A DNA stretch of 64,000 nucleotides from Bacteroidota bacterium (GTDB lineage: Bacteria; Bacteroidota; Bacteroidia; M30B66). The notes under the pieces were generated by a model. The model saw only the letters and a program-made list of their open reading frames with translations. It did not search any database and was not told the DNA's origin. The position numbers were made by a program, and so were the translations under genes. Shown here one piece after another: positions 1 through 10,032 of this stretch; positions within the stretch are counted from its first letter, which is position 1, and every line of letters begins with the position of its first letter. Location of the stretch: NCBI GenBank assembly GCA_027490225.1, contig JAIXYK010000011.1:1-64000 (forward strand), in the 5' to 3' direction.

Positions 1-792
1 AGAATGTTCTTTATTACTGCAGGATATCACCGATATTTCTCCCACAGAACCTTCAAAACATCCCGTGTTTTCCAGTTCATTATGGCATTTTTTGCACAAA
101 GCAGTTTGCAAAAAGGTGCATTGTGGTGGTGCTCAAATCACAGGGTGCACCACAAATACAGCGACCAACCCGAAGATCCACACTCTGCAAACCTTTACGG
201 TTTTTGGTATGCTCACATCGGCTGGATTATCAGTCCGGAATTCAAAGCTACCCGCTACGACTTAATAAAGGACCTTGCAAAATATCCTGAATTGGTATGG
301 CTCAATAAGTACCACTGGATTCCAGCTTTATTCCTCGCTGTTGTAGTTTATTTTACCGGTAATGTTTTACATGGCACTGGCATCTTCGATTTTTCTGCTG
401 GCCTGGGAACCTTACTTATCGGTTTTGTATTAAGTACAGTTGTTTTATACCACGGTACATTTACCATCAATTCTTTAATGCACGTAATTGGTGGCCGCCG
501 TTATGCAACAACCGATAAAAGTAAAAACAGCGTCATTCTCGCTCTAGTTACTTTAGGAGAGGGCTGGCACAACAACCACCATTACTACCAAAGCACAGCA
601 CGCCAAGGTTTTTACTGGTGGGAAATTGATATTACTTACTACCTCATTCGTTTGCTGGGTCTATTTGGCATTGTTTGGGAAATAAGAGAAGTACCAAAAC
701 ATGTACTCGATGGCGGTCGCGAAAGACCAAGATCAAATAAGTACCGCAACATCAATCCTGCGCTTCAAAAAGGAAATTTACAAGAGCATTAA
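1..792 (+). CDS. Acyl-CoA (delta-9 type) fatty acid desaturase, 5' end cut by window
   Basis: Membrane-bound di-iron desaturase that introduces a double bond into a fatty acyl chain at the inner membrane. The three histidine boxes of the family are visible: HRYFSH near the start, HRVHHK about 40 residues later, and HNNHH near residue 190. Hydrophobic segments lie between boxes two and three. The reading frame is open to base 1, and the family normally has an N-terminal membrane segment before the first box, so the true start lies upstream of the window; the ATG at base 4 is probably internal. The C-terminus is complete (stop at 790-792). The family assignment is secure; chain-length or position specificity cannot be read from the sequence. 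Confidence 0.9.
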   Translation, partial: RMFFITAGYHRYFSHRTFKTSRVFQFIMAFFAQSSLQKGALWWCSNHRVHHKYSDQPEDPHSANLYGFWYAHIGWIISPEFKATRYDLIKDLAKYPELVWLNKYHWIPALFLAVVVYFTGNVLHGTGIFDFSAGLGTLLIGFVLSTVVLYHGTFTINSLMHVIGGRRYATTDKSKNSVILALVTLGEGWHNNHHYYQSTARQGFYWWEIDITYYLIRLLGLFGIVWEIREVPKHVLDGGRERPRSNKYRNINPALQKGNLQEH

Positions 793-898
793 TTGCAACA
801 AATATCGCAAAACCAATAGCTTAGGTTTTCCTTTAAATCCATTTCTAAAACATTCTCAAAAGATGTTAACAATGCCCGTAATCAGCTAGGCCTTGTTG

Positions 899-906
899 TA
901 TATTTG
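899..906 (+). promoter_or_regulatory. Putative -7 box of dnaX promoter
   Basis: TATATTTG matches the Bacteroidota -7 consensus TAnnTTTG exactly. It ends only five bases before the dnaX ATG at 912, so transcription would start at or within a base or two of the start codon, giving a leaderless mRNA. No clear TTG-type -33 box is seen at the usual 19-21 bp spacing. Confidence 0.45.
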
Positions 907-911
907 TGTCA

Positions 912-2618
912 ATGGAAAATTTCATTGTATCTGCCCGTAAGTATCGTCCAGTAACATTTAAATCTGTTGTTGGTCAGGAAAATATAACCTCCACTTTACA
1001 AAACAGCATTCGCAACAATCACCTTGCGCAAGCATTTTTGTTTTGCGGTCCAAGAGGTGTCGGTAAAACCACTTGTGCAAGAATTTTGGCAAAAACCATC
1101 AATTGCATGAATTTGCCCGAAAATATTGAACCTTGCAACGAATGCGATAGTTGTAAAGGATTCAATACCAACGCTTCCTTAAACATACATGAATTAGATG
1201 CTGCTTCCAACAACAGCGTTGATGAAATGCGCAGCCTCATTGACCAAGTTCGTTTCGCCCCACAAATAGGAAAATACAGCATTTACATCATAGATGAGGT
1301 GCACATGCTTTCTACAGCAGCATTCAATGCTTTCCTTAAAACGCTCGAAGAACCGCCAAAACATGCCATCTTTATTTTAGCAACTACCGAACGACATAAA
1401 ATATTACCAACTATTCTTTCACGTTGTCAGGTATTTACATTCAACAGAATAAAAGTTGACGACATTGCCAATCACCTGCAACATGTTGCTAAAAGCGAAA
1501 ATATTGTTGCTGAGCCTGAAGCATTGCATGTTATTGCTCAAAAAGCCGATGGAGGTTTGCGTGATGCGCTCTCTATGTTCGACCAATTGGTAAGTTATGC
1601 AGGTGGCGAAGTTTTGACTTACCAAAACGCAATCGATAACCTTAACGTGCTCGATTACGACTATTATTTCAGAATGGTCGATATCCTTTTGCAAAGCAAT
1701 TATGGAGCAGCCTTATTGCTGTTCGATGAAATTTTATCCAAAGGTTTTGATGGAAGCTCTTTCCTCAGTGGCTTAGGCGAGCATTACAGAAATCTATTGG
1801 TTTGTCAGGATGCCGTTACTTTGGTATTATTGGAAGTAAGCACTGGCGTTAAAAGCAGGTATCAAATGCAAAGTCAGCAATGTTCACCAGTGTTGATTAT
1901 TAAATCTCTAGAAATTGTTTCCAAAACCGTTCAAGGCTTGCGTGAAGCAAAAAACCAAAGGTTACACATCGAATTAGGTCTTTTACAATTGAGCATGCTC
2001 TTGATGCAGCAAGAAGAAAAAAAAAAGCCTGAAGTATCCGCAGGAATTTCAAACTCAGCACCTCAACCAGTAATACCGCAAATTCCCGCGCTAGAAGAAA
2101 AAAGAACAGTGATGAATTACCGAGGTTCAGCCACTATTAAAACTGTTTCTATCAATCAACACATTCAAAAAAAGCAAGTTGCTGAAGCTGGAATAGAAGT
2201 AGAAACAGGTACGAAATCATTAGAGCATTCAATTACTGAAGATTTACCAAAAGCACCATTTAACGAAGAAAAAGCGCAAGCCATTTGGTTAAAATACTGC
2301 GAGAAATTATCAAACGAAGGTCGAAAAGCAATGTCTGGTTCATTGTCTATAACGCAACCAACTTTAACAGATGGAAATCAATTGCATTTTGAAGTGCAAA
2401 ATGAAGCGCAACTCAAAGAAATTGAACTGGAAAAAGCTGCTTTAATGATGTTCTTAAGGAAGGAATTAAATAATTACAGTGTGCAATTAAATCTTGAAAA
2501 ATCAATTGTACCTATTAAAACGAGACCTTATACTTCCGAAGAGAAATTAGCTGCATTGGAAGAAAGTAATCCTAACATCACCTTATTAAAAAATAAGTTA
2601 GGATTGATATTAGATTAA
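912..2618 (+). CDS. dnaX: DNA polymerase III subunit gamma/tau
   Basis: Clamp-loader ATPase subunit of the replicative polymerase. The N-terminal AAA+ module has a Walker A motif GPRGVGKTT near residue 46, a zinc-binding cysteine cluster (C-x(9)-C-x2-C-x2-C), a Walker B/DExx box IDEVHM and a sensor motif ILSRCQ. Domain III follows to about residue 360, then a low-complexity linker and a tau-type C-terminal region. I place the start at ATG 912 rather than GTG 906, because 906 is the last base of a good -7 box. The tau product is 568 aa. A run of ten A at 2017-2026, at the end of domain III, forms the slippery heptamer A AAA AAG with a -1 frame TGA at 2030-2032, so a shorter gamma-like protein of about 373 aa is likely made too (separate entry). 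Confidence 0.97.
   Translation: MENFIVSARKYRPVTFKSVVGQENITSTLQNSIRNNHLAQAFLFCGPRGVGKTTCARILAKTINCMNLPENIEPCNECDSCKGFNTNASLNIHELDAASNNSVDEMRSLIDQVRFAPQIGKYSIYIIDEVHMLSTAAFNAFLKTLEEPPKHAIFILATTERHKILPTILSRCQVFTFNRIKVDDIANHLQHVAKSENIVAEPEALHVIAQKADGGLRDALSMFDQLVSYAGGEVLTYQNAIDNLNVLDYDYYFRMVDILLQSNYGAALLLFDEILSKGFDGSSFLSGLGEHYRNLLVCQDAVTLVLLEVSTGVKSRYQMQSQQCSPVLIIKSLEIVSKTVQGLREAKNQRLHIELGLLQLSMLLMQQEEKKKPEVSAGISNSAPQPVIPQIPALEEKRTVMNYRGSATIKTVSINQHIQKKQVAEAGIEVETGTKSLEHSITEDLPKAPFNEEKAQAIWLKYCEKLSNEGRKAMSGSLSITQPTLTDGNQLHFEVQNEAQLKEIELEKAALMMFLRKELNNYSVQLNLEKSIVPIKTRPYTSEEKLAALEESNPNITLLKNKLGLILD
2017..2032 (+). other. Candidate dnaX slippage / programmed frameshift site
   Basis: Zero-frame codons read GAA GAA AAA AAA AAG CCT. 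The ten-A run contains the heptamer A AAA AAG in the correct X XXY YYZ phase (2021-2027). A one-base backward shift, or one extra A in the transcript, reads AAA GCC TGA and stops at 2030-2032. This is the arrangement known for E. coli dnaX (ribosomal -1 shift at A AAA AAG) and is compatible with the transcriptional slippage described for Thermus dnaX on an A9 run. The product would end just after domain III. I see no obvious stimulatory stem-loop downstream or Shine-Dalgarno-like stimulator upstream, which favours transcriptional slippage. Confidence 0.6.
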
Positions 2619-2812
2619 GCTCCAAAAGGGTTTAATATTTAATGTGGAACTACTAAAAATTCTGATTCTTTCACCAAAAAACATCATAGTAGATTTGTTT
2701 ACTTTCCAAAGCAAAAAGATAGATGAATAAATTGTCATTTTTTTGTTAATTGATTGTGTAAAAAATCATTCAAATCAATGGTTTCAGCCTTTTTATTGAG
2801 GTCTATTTTCAC

Positions 2813-2820
2813 TACATTTG
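2813..2820 (+). promoter_or_regulatory. Putative -7 box of gyrB promoter
   Basis: TACATTTG is an exact match to TAnnTTTG. It lies 63 bases before the gyrB ATG, giving an expected leader of roughly 55-60 nt. A -33 TTG at the ideal spacing is not evident. Confidence 0.5.
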
Positions 2821-2850
2821 CGCGTAAATCAAAAATAACTCTCAAAATAG

Positions 2851-4854
<2,004 letters not shown>

Positions 4855-4885
4855 CATTAAATAAATTATTTAAATAATCTTTTTG

Positions 4886-4915
4886 GGCCCGTGGTAAAAA
4901 CCATGGGCCTTTTTT
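4886..4915. terminator. Rho-independent terminator after gyrB
   Basis: Arms GGCCCGTGG (4886-4894) and CCATGGGCC (4901-4909) form a 9-bp stem with one G-U pair and a six-base loop, followed by six T. It serves gyrB. Its T-run overlaps the last codons of the convergent lipoprotein gene, so it may also terminate that one imperfectly. Confidence 0.85.
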
Positions 4916-5645
4916 ATTGCTCCGAAGTGCAATTTCCGTTTAACAATTTCATTTCAGCATTAAAAACACCCGTCCAACCTCCGCCAGAAATTAGGCAGTC
5001 TTCATCAGGACCAATGTCTGGAGTTAATCTTCCATCGGAACGGTCGTAAGCTTTGGTAGCTTTTACTTCTAATAATCCTCCAGGAAGAATGCTTAAAGGA
5101 GCAATATTTCCATCTTCCAAACGTAACGTATTGGTCTTGCCGTTATTTAATTTTCCTCCCACAAATGTTGCACCTTCAATATTTCCATTTATTGCTTTCA
5201 TGCGTGTTAAATACAAGATTTTAGGACCTCCGCCAGTTCCATAGCTATTTTGAAAAGCTCCGGAAGTAGCTTTAAATGATGTGTTTCCGCCAGTACATGA
5301 AAAAGCAACATACAAATTATTACCATCAGCAATGATGGCTTCTCCACGGGAATCATCGGCCGAAGAATCATAATAGCGCGACCAAATTATTACATTATTC
5401 TCTTCGCAAATTACATAAGCATCTTGGTTGTTGGAACGCTGTGTAAAGCCAGTAATGTACTTTCTATTACCAAAAACAAATGATTTTTCAGAACCTGCAT
5501 TTCTAGTAATTGCCTGTATTTGAGGTTGCGCTCCATTTTGATTTCCAGCCTGATTGGTAATGGGTTCCAATTTTTCTTCCTTCTTGCAACTGCTCATTGC
5601 TCCAGTAGCTAATGATGCAAGCAATATTGAATGTACGATGCGCAT
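4914..5645 (-). CDS. Lipoprotein with SBBP/beta-propeller-like segment
   Basis: Predicted lipoprotein of 243 aa, function unknown. A short signal peptide ends in a lipobox-like MSSC with Cys19. The mature protein begins C-K-K-E-E-K, which resembles the acidic lipoprotein export signal that sends Bacteroidota lipoproteins to the cell surface. Residues about 60-150 contain the pattern W-S-R-Y-Y...GEAIIADGNNLYVAF...GG, which looks like one or two SBBP-type beta-propeller repeats. There is no catalytic motif. It is convergent with gyrB and shares its terminator T-run. Upstream lies a 9-bp inverted repeat (5721-5751). The lipoprotein call is good; the fold is inferred from pattern only. Confidence 0.75.
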   Translation of the reverse strand: MRIVHSILLASLATGAMSSCKKEEKLEPITNQAGNQNGAQPQIQAITRNAGSEKSFVFGNRKYITGFTQRSNNQDAYVICEENNVIIWSRYYDSSADDSRGEAIIADGNNLYVAFSCTGGNTSFKATSGAFQNSYGTGGGPKILYLTRMKAINGNIEGATFVGGKLNNGKTNTLRLEDGNIAPLSILPGGLLEVKATKAYDRSDGRLTPDIGPDEDCLISGGGWTGVFNAEMKLLNGNCTSEQ

Positions 5646-5720
5646 ACGTTGAATGTTTTAAGCATTTAACGAAATTGTAAAAACCATCGTTGCAGGAGAT
5701 TTGGGAAGAAACTTACATGC

Positions 5721-5751
5721 TGGTTTTGTAAAACTTGCATACACAAAACCA
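5721..5751. repeat. Inverted repeat upstream of lipoprotein gene
   Basis: TGGTTTTGT (5721-5729) and ACAAAACCA (5743-5751) form a perfect 9-bp inverted repeat with a 13-base spacer, about 75 bases before the lipoprotein start. No T-run follows on either strand, so an operator or RNA structure is more likely than a terminator. The rest of 5646-5897 is AT-rich without an evident gene. Confidence 0.4.
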
Positions 5752-5897
5752 AATAATGCATGCTAAAGGCATTGGCAAATTCTGCATTGTCACTATTTAA
5801 TTTATTATCAGCCTATGCTCAATTTACTGATAAACAAGTACTAAATTAACTTACTTAGAATGTACTAAACAAGTCGAAATATTAATAAAAATGAAAA

Positions 5898-6098
5898 TTA
5901 AGAATTCAAAGCAGCAAACTGCTCAGGCGTTAACAAACCATAAAACCATTCATTTCCCATAGAATAAGAAAGTCCTTCAGGATCCGGTGCTTCAACAAGC
6001 CTTTGCAATTTTCTTAATGTGGCAAGATCATTTTGAACGGATGCTTTAAAGGTAAGTTCTGAAATTTCTTGAATTCTTTCTGTTGTAAATGTGCTCAT
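5898..6098 (-). CDS. Small hypothetical protein, 66 aa
   Basis: I do not recognise this protein. It begins M-S-T like the small ORF 90 bases upstream on the same strand. The N-terminal two thirds look helical (ERIQEISELTFKASVQNDLATLRKLQRLVE), and a short tail holds NEWFYGLLTPEQFAAL. It has no signal peptide, no membrane segment and no cysteine. Codon use fits its neighbours and the ORF sits in an otherwise empty stretch, which supports it being real. No good -7 box is seen directly upstream, so it may be cotranscribed with the ORF at 6188-6331. A regulatory peptide, toxin/antitoxin partner or peptide precursor are all possible and none is demonstrated. Confidence 0.5.
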   Translation of the reverse strand: MSTFTTERIQEISELTFKASVQNDLATLRKLQRLVEAPDPEGLSYSMGNEWFYGLLTPEQFAALNS

Positions 6099-6187
6099 AG
6101 TGTCTGAACTTTTTTAGGTGAACCGAATCAAATACTTGTAATTACAAAAAATATTATGGTAAAATGCAATGTTCACAAAAGCAAAAA

Positions 6188-6331
6188 TTACTCTTTATCT
6201 TTCTTTTTGGCTTTCGGTTTTAATAACTCTCTGTTTGGGTATTTGCCTGTTCCTAAAGGCAGCAAATCTTCTTCAGGATACTTTCTAGGTTTTACTTTAG
6301 TTAGCCAATCTGGCTTTTTTAATGTGCTCAT
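6188..6331 (-). CDS. Small Lys/Pro-rich hypothetical protein, 47 aa
   Basis: A 47-residue ORF, ATG at 6329-6331 and stop at 6188-6190, starting M-S-T-L-K-K-P-D-W-L. It has an imperfect internal repeat, K-Y-P-E-E-D-L-L-P followed by K-Y-P-N-R-E-L-L-K, and a very basic end (KPKAKKKDKE). A perfect -7 box on the same strand (6354-6361) predicts a leader of about 17 nt, which is the main support for expression. Function unknown. The K-Y-P motif is reminiscent of microviridin-type graspetide cores, but no ATP-grasp ligase gene lies nearby, so this stays a weak lead. Confidence 0.5.
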   Translation of the reverse strand: MSTLKKPDWLTKVKPRKYPEEDLLPLGTGKYPNRELLKPKAKKKDKE

Positions 6332-6353
6332 AATTTTTAGATTTATAGTTTAT

Positions 6354-6361
6354 CAAATATA
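6354..6361 (-). promoter_or_regulatory. Putative -7 box for the 47-aa ORF
   Basis: CAAATATA on the plus strand is TATATTTG on the minus strand, an exact TAnnTTTG match. It lies 23 bases upstream of the ATG of the 47-aa ORF. No clear -33 TTG is found at 19-21 bp. Confidence 0.45.
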
Positions 6362-6476
6362 TATTTTATTCAATTTAAATTATCTACGCTTCATTGAATT
6401 GCTATTTGCTGTAAAGATAATCTGCCCAAACTTGAATTAAGGTACATATTTAATTTGAAAACAAAGCACCTATAAA

Positions 6477-6512
6477 TTATACATTTTGTATAACACATTA
6501 TGTATAATACAT
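6477..6512. promoter_or_regulatory. Pair of operator-like palindromes in the 6332-6691 gap
   Basis: TTATACATTTTGTATAA (6477-6493) is a perfect 7-bp dyad around three bases, and ATGTATAATACAT (6500-6512) a perfect 6-bp dyad around one. They share the half-site TGTATAA/ATACA, and their centres are 21 bases apart, about two helical turns. This suggests a cooperative repressor or activator site. The remaining bases of the 360-bp gap between the 47-aa ORF and the TonB-C gene are very AT-rich, and I see no gene in them. Confidence 0.4.
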
Positions 6513-6691
6513 TTTGTTTATTACTTTTCAAAAATGAAAACATCTGCAAATCCCTGCAGAAAACACATGTTATTCCGTATATGACAAATCTTTGATGCGT
6601 TGGTTACAAAACATATAACAATAAGCAATTATTAAAAGTCCTCCCTCTTTTAAAATAGATTTCTTCACATTTAAAAAAAAGGAAACAGTAC

Positions 6692-7429
6692 TTATTTCAA
6701 ACTAAAGTTAATAGGTAATACAAACTTTACTTTTACATTTTCACCTTTTTGCCTACCAGGAATAAAAGCTTTATTCATTGAATTTATGAGTCTAACTGCC
6801 TCCTCATCAAATCCAAAACCTGCTGGTTTCATGCTTTTCGCTTCAATTATACTTCCATCTTTATCTACTATAAAGTTGACGTAGACTTTTGCAGTTTTAG
6901 ATGCCTTAAAAGCGCCTTCAGGATAAGTGCAATAGTTACTCAAGTATGTTTGCATGTAGAATGTCCCACCAATAAATATTGGTATTGTTTCACTTGCTGT
7001 ATCTGGAAAAACTGATGGTGCATTTCCAATGTTTCGTTCTGTTTTAACATCAAAATACTCCAATTGATGTGTGTCATAATTATACTTTTGTACTATTTTA
7101 TTGTTGCTTGAAAAATAACTCCAAATACCAGATTTAATTCCTGCAGCGTACTTACCTTCTCCGACCAATTGTTGGGTCATTGCGAATTCTTTCCAGGTGC
7201 TATCTTTCAGATTATTTTTATAAAAGCCATCTTCAATTAATTTTTTATATTTATATTTTTTATAATAACCATGTTTAAATTCTGGCATATCTTTTTTTAC
7301 CTGAAACACTTCTTTAATACCAATATGAGCTGGAGTTTTGACTTTAATTGTTTTTAATTTTTGCGAATATAAAATCGAAAAATTGAGAATTAAAAACACA
7401 CTTAAATAAATACTTAAAATATTTTTCAT
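6692..7429 (-). CDS. Secreted TonB C-terminal-domain protein with MORN-like repeats
   Basis: 245 aa with an N-terminal hydrophobic signal/anchor (residues 1-22). Residues about 50-125 contain short repeats of the MORN_2 type, with G-x-Y-K-N-x-L-K-D-S-T-W and G-x-G-K-Y-x-x-G-I-K-S-G-x-W patterns. The C-terminal 90 residues match the TonB C-terminal domain: VYVNFIVDKDGSI, DEEAVRLI, F-I-P-G-R-Q-K-G, and LPINF at the end. Such proteins are common in Bacteroidota and are usually not true energy transducers; a periplasmic peptidoglycan or protein-contact role is plausible. It is the last gene of an operon, two bases after the GDYXXLXY gene. Confidence 0.8.
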   Translation of the reverse strand: MKNILSIYLSVFLILNFSILYSQKLKTIKVKTPAHIGIKEVFQVKKDMPEFKHGYYKKYKYKKLIEDGFYKNNLKDSTWKEFAMTQQLVGEGKYAAGIKSGIWSYFSSNNKIVQKYNYDTHQLEYFDVKTERNIGNAPSVFPDTASETIPIFIGGTFYMQTYLSNYCTYPEGAFKASKTAKVYVNFIVDKDGSIIEAKSMKPAGFGFDEEAVRLINSMNKAFIPGRQKGENVKVKFVLPINFSLK

Positions 7430-7431
7430 TT

Positions 7432-7923
7432 TTATTTAGGATTAATTAATTTTTTTTCGCGGTTGTAAAGTCCAATCAAAACAGAGTTCCCTTCTGCATC
7501 TATTTTTAATCCTCCAAAAAAAGCACTATCAAACTTCTCTGCCATACCTTCTTGAAAAAAATAAGATGGAGAACCAATGTTGAATCCCCGGTTGGAAGAA
7601 GTATATTCAATTAAAATTTCACCATTGTTTAACGGAGTTCTATTTTCCTGTAAACGAACAAATTGTGCAGTATGATCTTCATATAATCGTACAATACAAA
7701 ATCCTCTTTTTGAAGATTTGTTCATAGCAATTGTATCTGTTATGGCATAGCGTAAATCCATATAATCTCCTTGCATAAGCGAACGTGGATCAATGGGCGC
7801 TAAAGCTAATAATACGAATTCTCCTTCTTCTAAGATGGTTTCTTTGCTCTTAACAGAAAAATTGAATATCAGCAAAAGGCCAATTAAATTAACACCTATT
7901 AAAATATTCTTAATTGTTTTCAT
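7432..7923 (-). CDS. GDYXXLXY domain protein
   Basis: 163 aa. One N-terminal transmembrane segment (about residues 7-24) is followed by an extracytoplasmic domain with the signature G-D-Y-M-D-L-R-Y near residue 53, preceded by L-A-P-I-D-P-R-S-L-M-Q. This defines the GDYXXLXY family, whose genes are typically linked to DUF4401 and DUF2157 genes, as here. It overlaps the end of the DUF4401 gene by 14 bases, suggesting translational coupling. Biochemical function is not established for the family. Confidence 0.88.
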   Translation of the reverse strand: MKTIKNILIGVNLIGLLLIFNFSVKSKETILEEGEFVLLALAPIDPRSLMQGDYMDLRYAITDTIAMNKSSKRGFCIVRLYEDHTAQFVRLQENRTPLNNGEILIEYTSSNRGFNIGSPSYFFQEGMAEKFDSAFFGGLKIDAEGNSVLIGLYNREKKLINPK

Positions 7924-8986
7924 CAGTCACTAATTTTTTATTGGTTATAAAATAGCAAATTAAAAATACTATACCCGTTGTGAACATTAATATTGATTTC
8001 ACTAACAATGTGTAAGACAAATCGTAATAAAACTGACTGACAAAATAAATCAAACTAAGCAAGCCTAATGCAAAACCTGTTTTGTAATTACTTCGAAAAC
8101 AGCATAACAGAATTAAAATACTTCCCGAAATTGCTGGAAAATTAATTGTTGGTAATAAAAGCAAAACAACCGCAATAAATATCCAGATTAAAAAACTGTT
8201 TTTAACAATATTAAATGTGATTCGATTTTCAAAAATAAAATAAGAAACGAGTAAAATATTGGTTATAGTTGAGATAAAAGAGAATGAACGAGTCACAGGA
8301 AACATGAAATTGGTACTCACCAAATACAACATAAAAATAAAAGAACAAATAAATGCAACACGCAGCGGCTCATAATGAATGGATATTCTTTTCAATTTAG
8401 CCAATATAATCGATTCGAATTGAAATAAATAGAATAATAATATTGCAGATGTTACTGATAATAAATGATAAGCATTATATAAATTATTAATACTAAATAT
8501 GGCAATGATGCAGCTGAATATAATTAAAAATGAAATAAAAGAAAATATAAAACTTCTCACATAATTTAAAGCAACAAAAGCAATAACAATATAAAGTAAA
8601 CATGATAATGTATCGCTAAAGTCCATTTTACCAAGGCCAAAAGTCAGCAGCGCATAACCACTTACGTAAAGAGAAATAGCAGATGTATCTATTACAATTT
8701 TATCATATATTCTGCTACCAATAATTGATAAAACAATAAATAGCACTCCAAAAAACACCAAGCCAAATGCAGAATCATTTAATCCTGAAATAAACAAGAA
8801 AGCAAGAAATGCTAATGTTGCAAGAAAGCCGCCAAAAATAGAAAGCACTTTAATCGCTAAGGTTCCAGTTTTACTTGTTTTATCTCCCATCTCAGAAAAC
8901 ATCTCTTCTTCGTTCCACGCGAGCGCATCACCTTCTTTTTCTTTTAAGGCTAACAAAAAATCTTCAATTTGTTGCTGCTTGCTCAT
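7910..8986 (-). CDS. DUF4401 polytopic membrane protein
   Basis: 358 aa with a cytoplasmic N-terminus carrying an acidic, glutamate-rich stretch (EEMFSEMGD) and about ten hydrophobic helices from residue 45 to the end. This is the DUF4401 pattern, the usual middle gene of the DUF2157-DUF4401-GDYXXLXY set. The start overlaps the DUF2157 gene by 23 bases and the end overlaps GDYXXLXY by 14, so the three are almost certainly made as a stoichiometric membrane unit. Function unknown. Confidence 0.85.
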   Translation of the reverse strand: MSKQQQIEDFLLALKEKEGDALAWNEEEMFSEMGDKTSKTGTLAIKVLSIFGGFLATLAFLAFLFISGLNDSAFGLVFFGVLFIVLSIIGSRIYDKIVIDTSAISLYVSGYALLTFGLGKMDFSDTLSCLLYIVIAFVALNYVRSFIFSFISFLIIFSCIIAIFSINNLYNAYHLLSVTSAILLFYLFQFESIILAKLKRISIHYEPLRVAFICSFIFMLYLVSTNFMFPVTRSFSFISTITNILLVSYFIFENRITFNIVKNSFLIWIFIAVVLLLLPTINFPAISGSILILLCCFRSNYKTGFALGLLSLIYFVSQFYYDLSYTLLVKSILMFTTGIVFLICYFITNKKLVTDENN

Positions 8987-9932
8987 GGTTCCATTTTTTA
9001 TACAGGTGAATTAGATTTTTGATTACCAGCGTAACACTTACAATAATAAAGAGACTTGTAAATAGAAACATACCTTCATTATCGGATATTTTAATAAATA
9101 AAGAAGAACATATTATAATGATGCAGAATGGAATTGCTGAGAGTAAAAATCCACTTCTAAATAAATATCCAAAATAAATACCTAGACCAAATGCAATTGC
9201 AGTGAGACTGATGATGGCTAGAAATTCATTGCTGTATTCATTAAAGATTCCAATAGAACTTCCGAGTGTGGCTGGAACAATTGCTGCTAAAGCAAGGCTG
9301 TTATTAAACCAAACAGGCACTCTAGAATGTTGTTTTACCTTTTTTATGGACAATGAGATGATATAAGATGTTGCATTCACACAAAATAAAAGTAAAAACA
9401 AAAACACTGTGGACCATTGACTAGCAACTTGCTCAGCATACAAATTAATTGTGGTATTAATTAAAATTAAATAAACCAGCCAAAGAGGAGGAAATGCACT
9501 TATAAAAACCCAAAGTGAAACACCCATTGTCCAACCGAGAAAAAAATCATAGGCATTCGCTCCTGTTTGATAAATCTGACCAAATACAGCAAATAAAACG
9601 CCTACTAAAACAGATGCTCCTGTGATTAACAAATTCTTAACTAATTGATTCAATTTAGCAAACAAGGCAATTCCTACTGAACTTACAATCAACAATTCAA
9701 TGATTCCAAGTTTTACAAATTTGTGCAAGTCGGCCCAGTTATAAGCAAAAAAGAAAATAATACCAGCCACTGTAAAACCAACACCAAGGCTGATAAGGAA
9801 AATCCTTAGAAATTTATACCAATCTTTCCTATCGGCATACACATTCTCCTTTAAAGCTTCTGATAAAGCTTGTTGTGAAATATTGCTATATCGAGCAATT
9901 TGTAAAATATCTTCTCTTTCTAGTTTATCCAT
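8964..9932 (-). CDS. DUF2157 polytopic membrane protein
   Basis: 322 aa. The N-terminal 45 residues form the soluble region typical of DUF2157 (LEREDILQIARYSNISQQALSEAL), followed by about nine transmembrane helices starting with FLISLGVGFTVAGIIFFFAYNW. It is the first gene of a four-gene minus-strand operon (DUF2157, DUF4401, GDYXXLXY, TonB-C protein). No perfect TAnnTTTG box is seen in the 100-bp upstream gap. Function unknown; an envelope-associated complex is inferred from context. Confidence 0.87.
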   Translation of the reverse strand: MDKLEREDILQIARYSNISQQALSEALKENVYADRKDWYKFLRIFLISLGVGFTVAGIIFFFAYNWADLHKFVKLGIIELLIVSSVGIALFAKLNQLVKNLLITGASVLVGVLFAVFGQIYQTGANAYDFFLGWTMGVSLWVFISAFPPLWLVYLILINTTINLYAEQVASQWSTVFLFLLLFCVNATSYIISLSIKKVKQHSRVPVWFNNSLALAAIVPATLGSSIGIFNEYSNEFLAIISLTAIAFGLGIYFGYLFRSGFLLSAIPFCIIIICSSLFIKISDNEGMFLFTSLFIIVSVTLVIKNLIHLYKKWNHEQAATN

Positions 9933-10032
9933 GTAATAAGCTAAATGAATTGTTAAACTGAAAATAAAACTTCATTGAAGTATGATTCGAGATCCAAATA
10001 AAGGATAAAAATTCGAAAACAATAGTGTAAAA

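Noticed and set aside
6156-6440. Plus-strand 94-aa ORF in the 6.2-6.4 kb region
   Set aside because: It is antisense to the better supported 47-aa minus-strand ORF, which has its own promoter; the plus-strand product is low-complexity and has no start signals.
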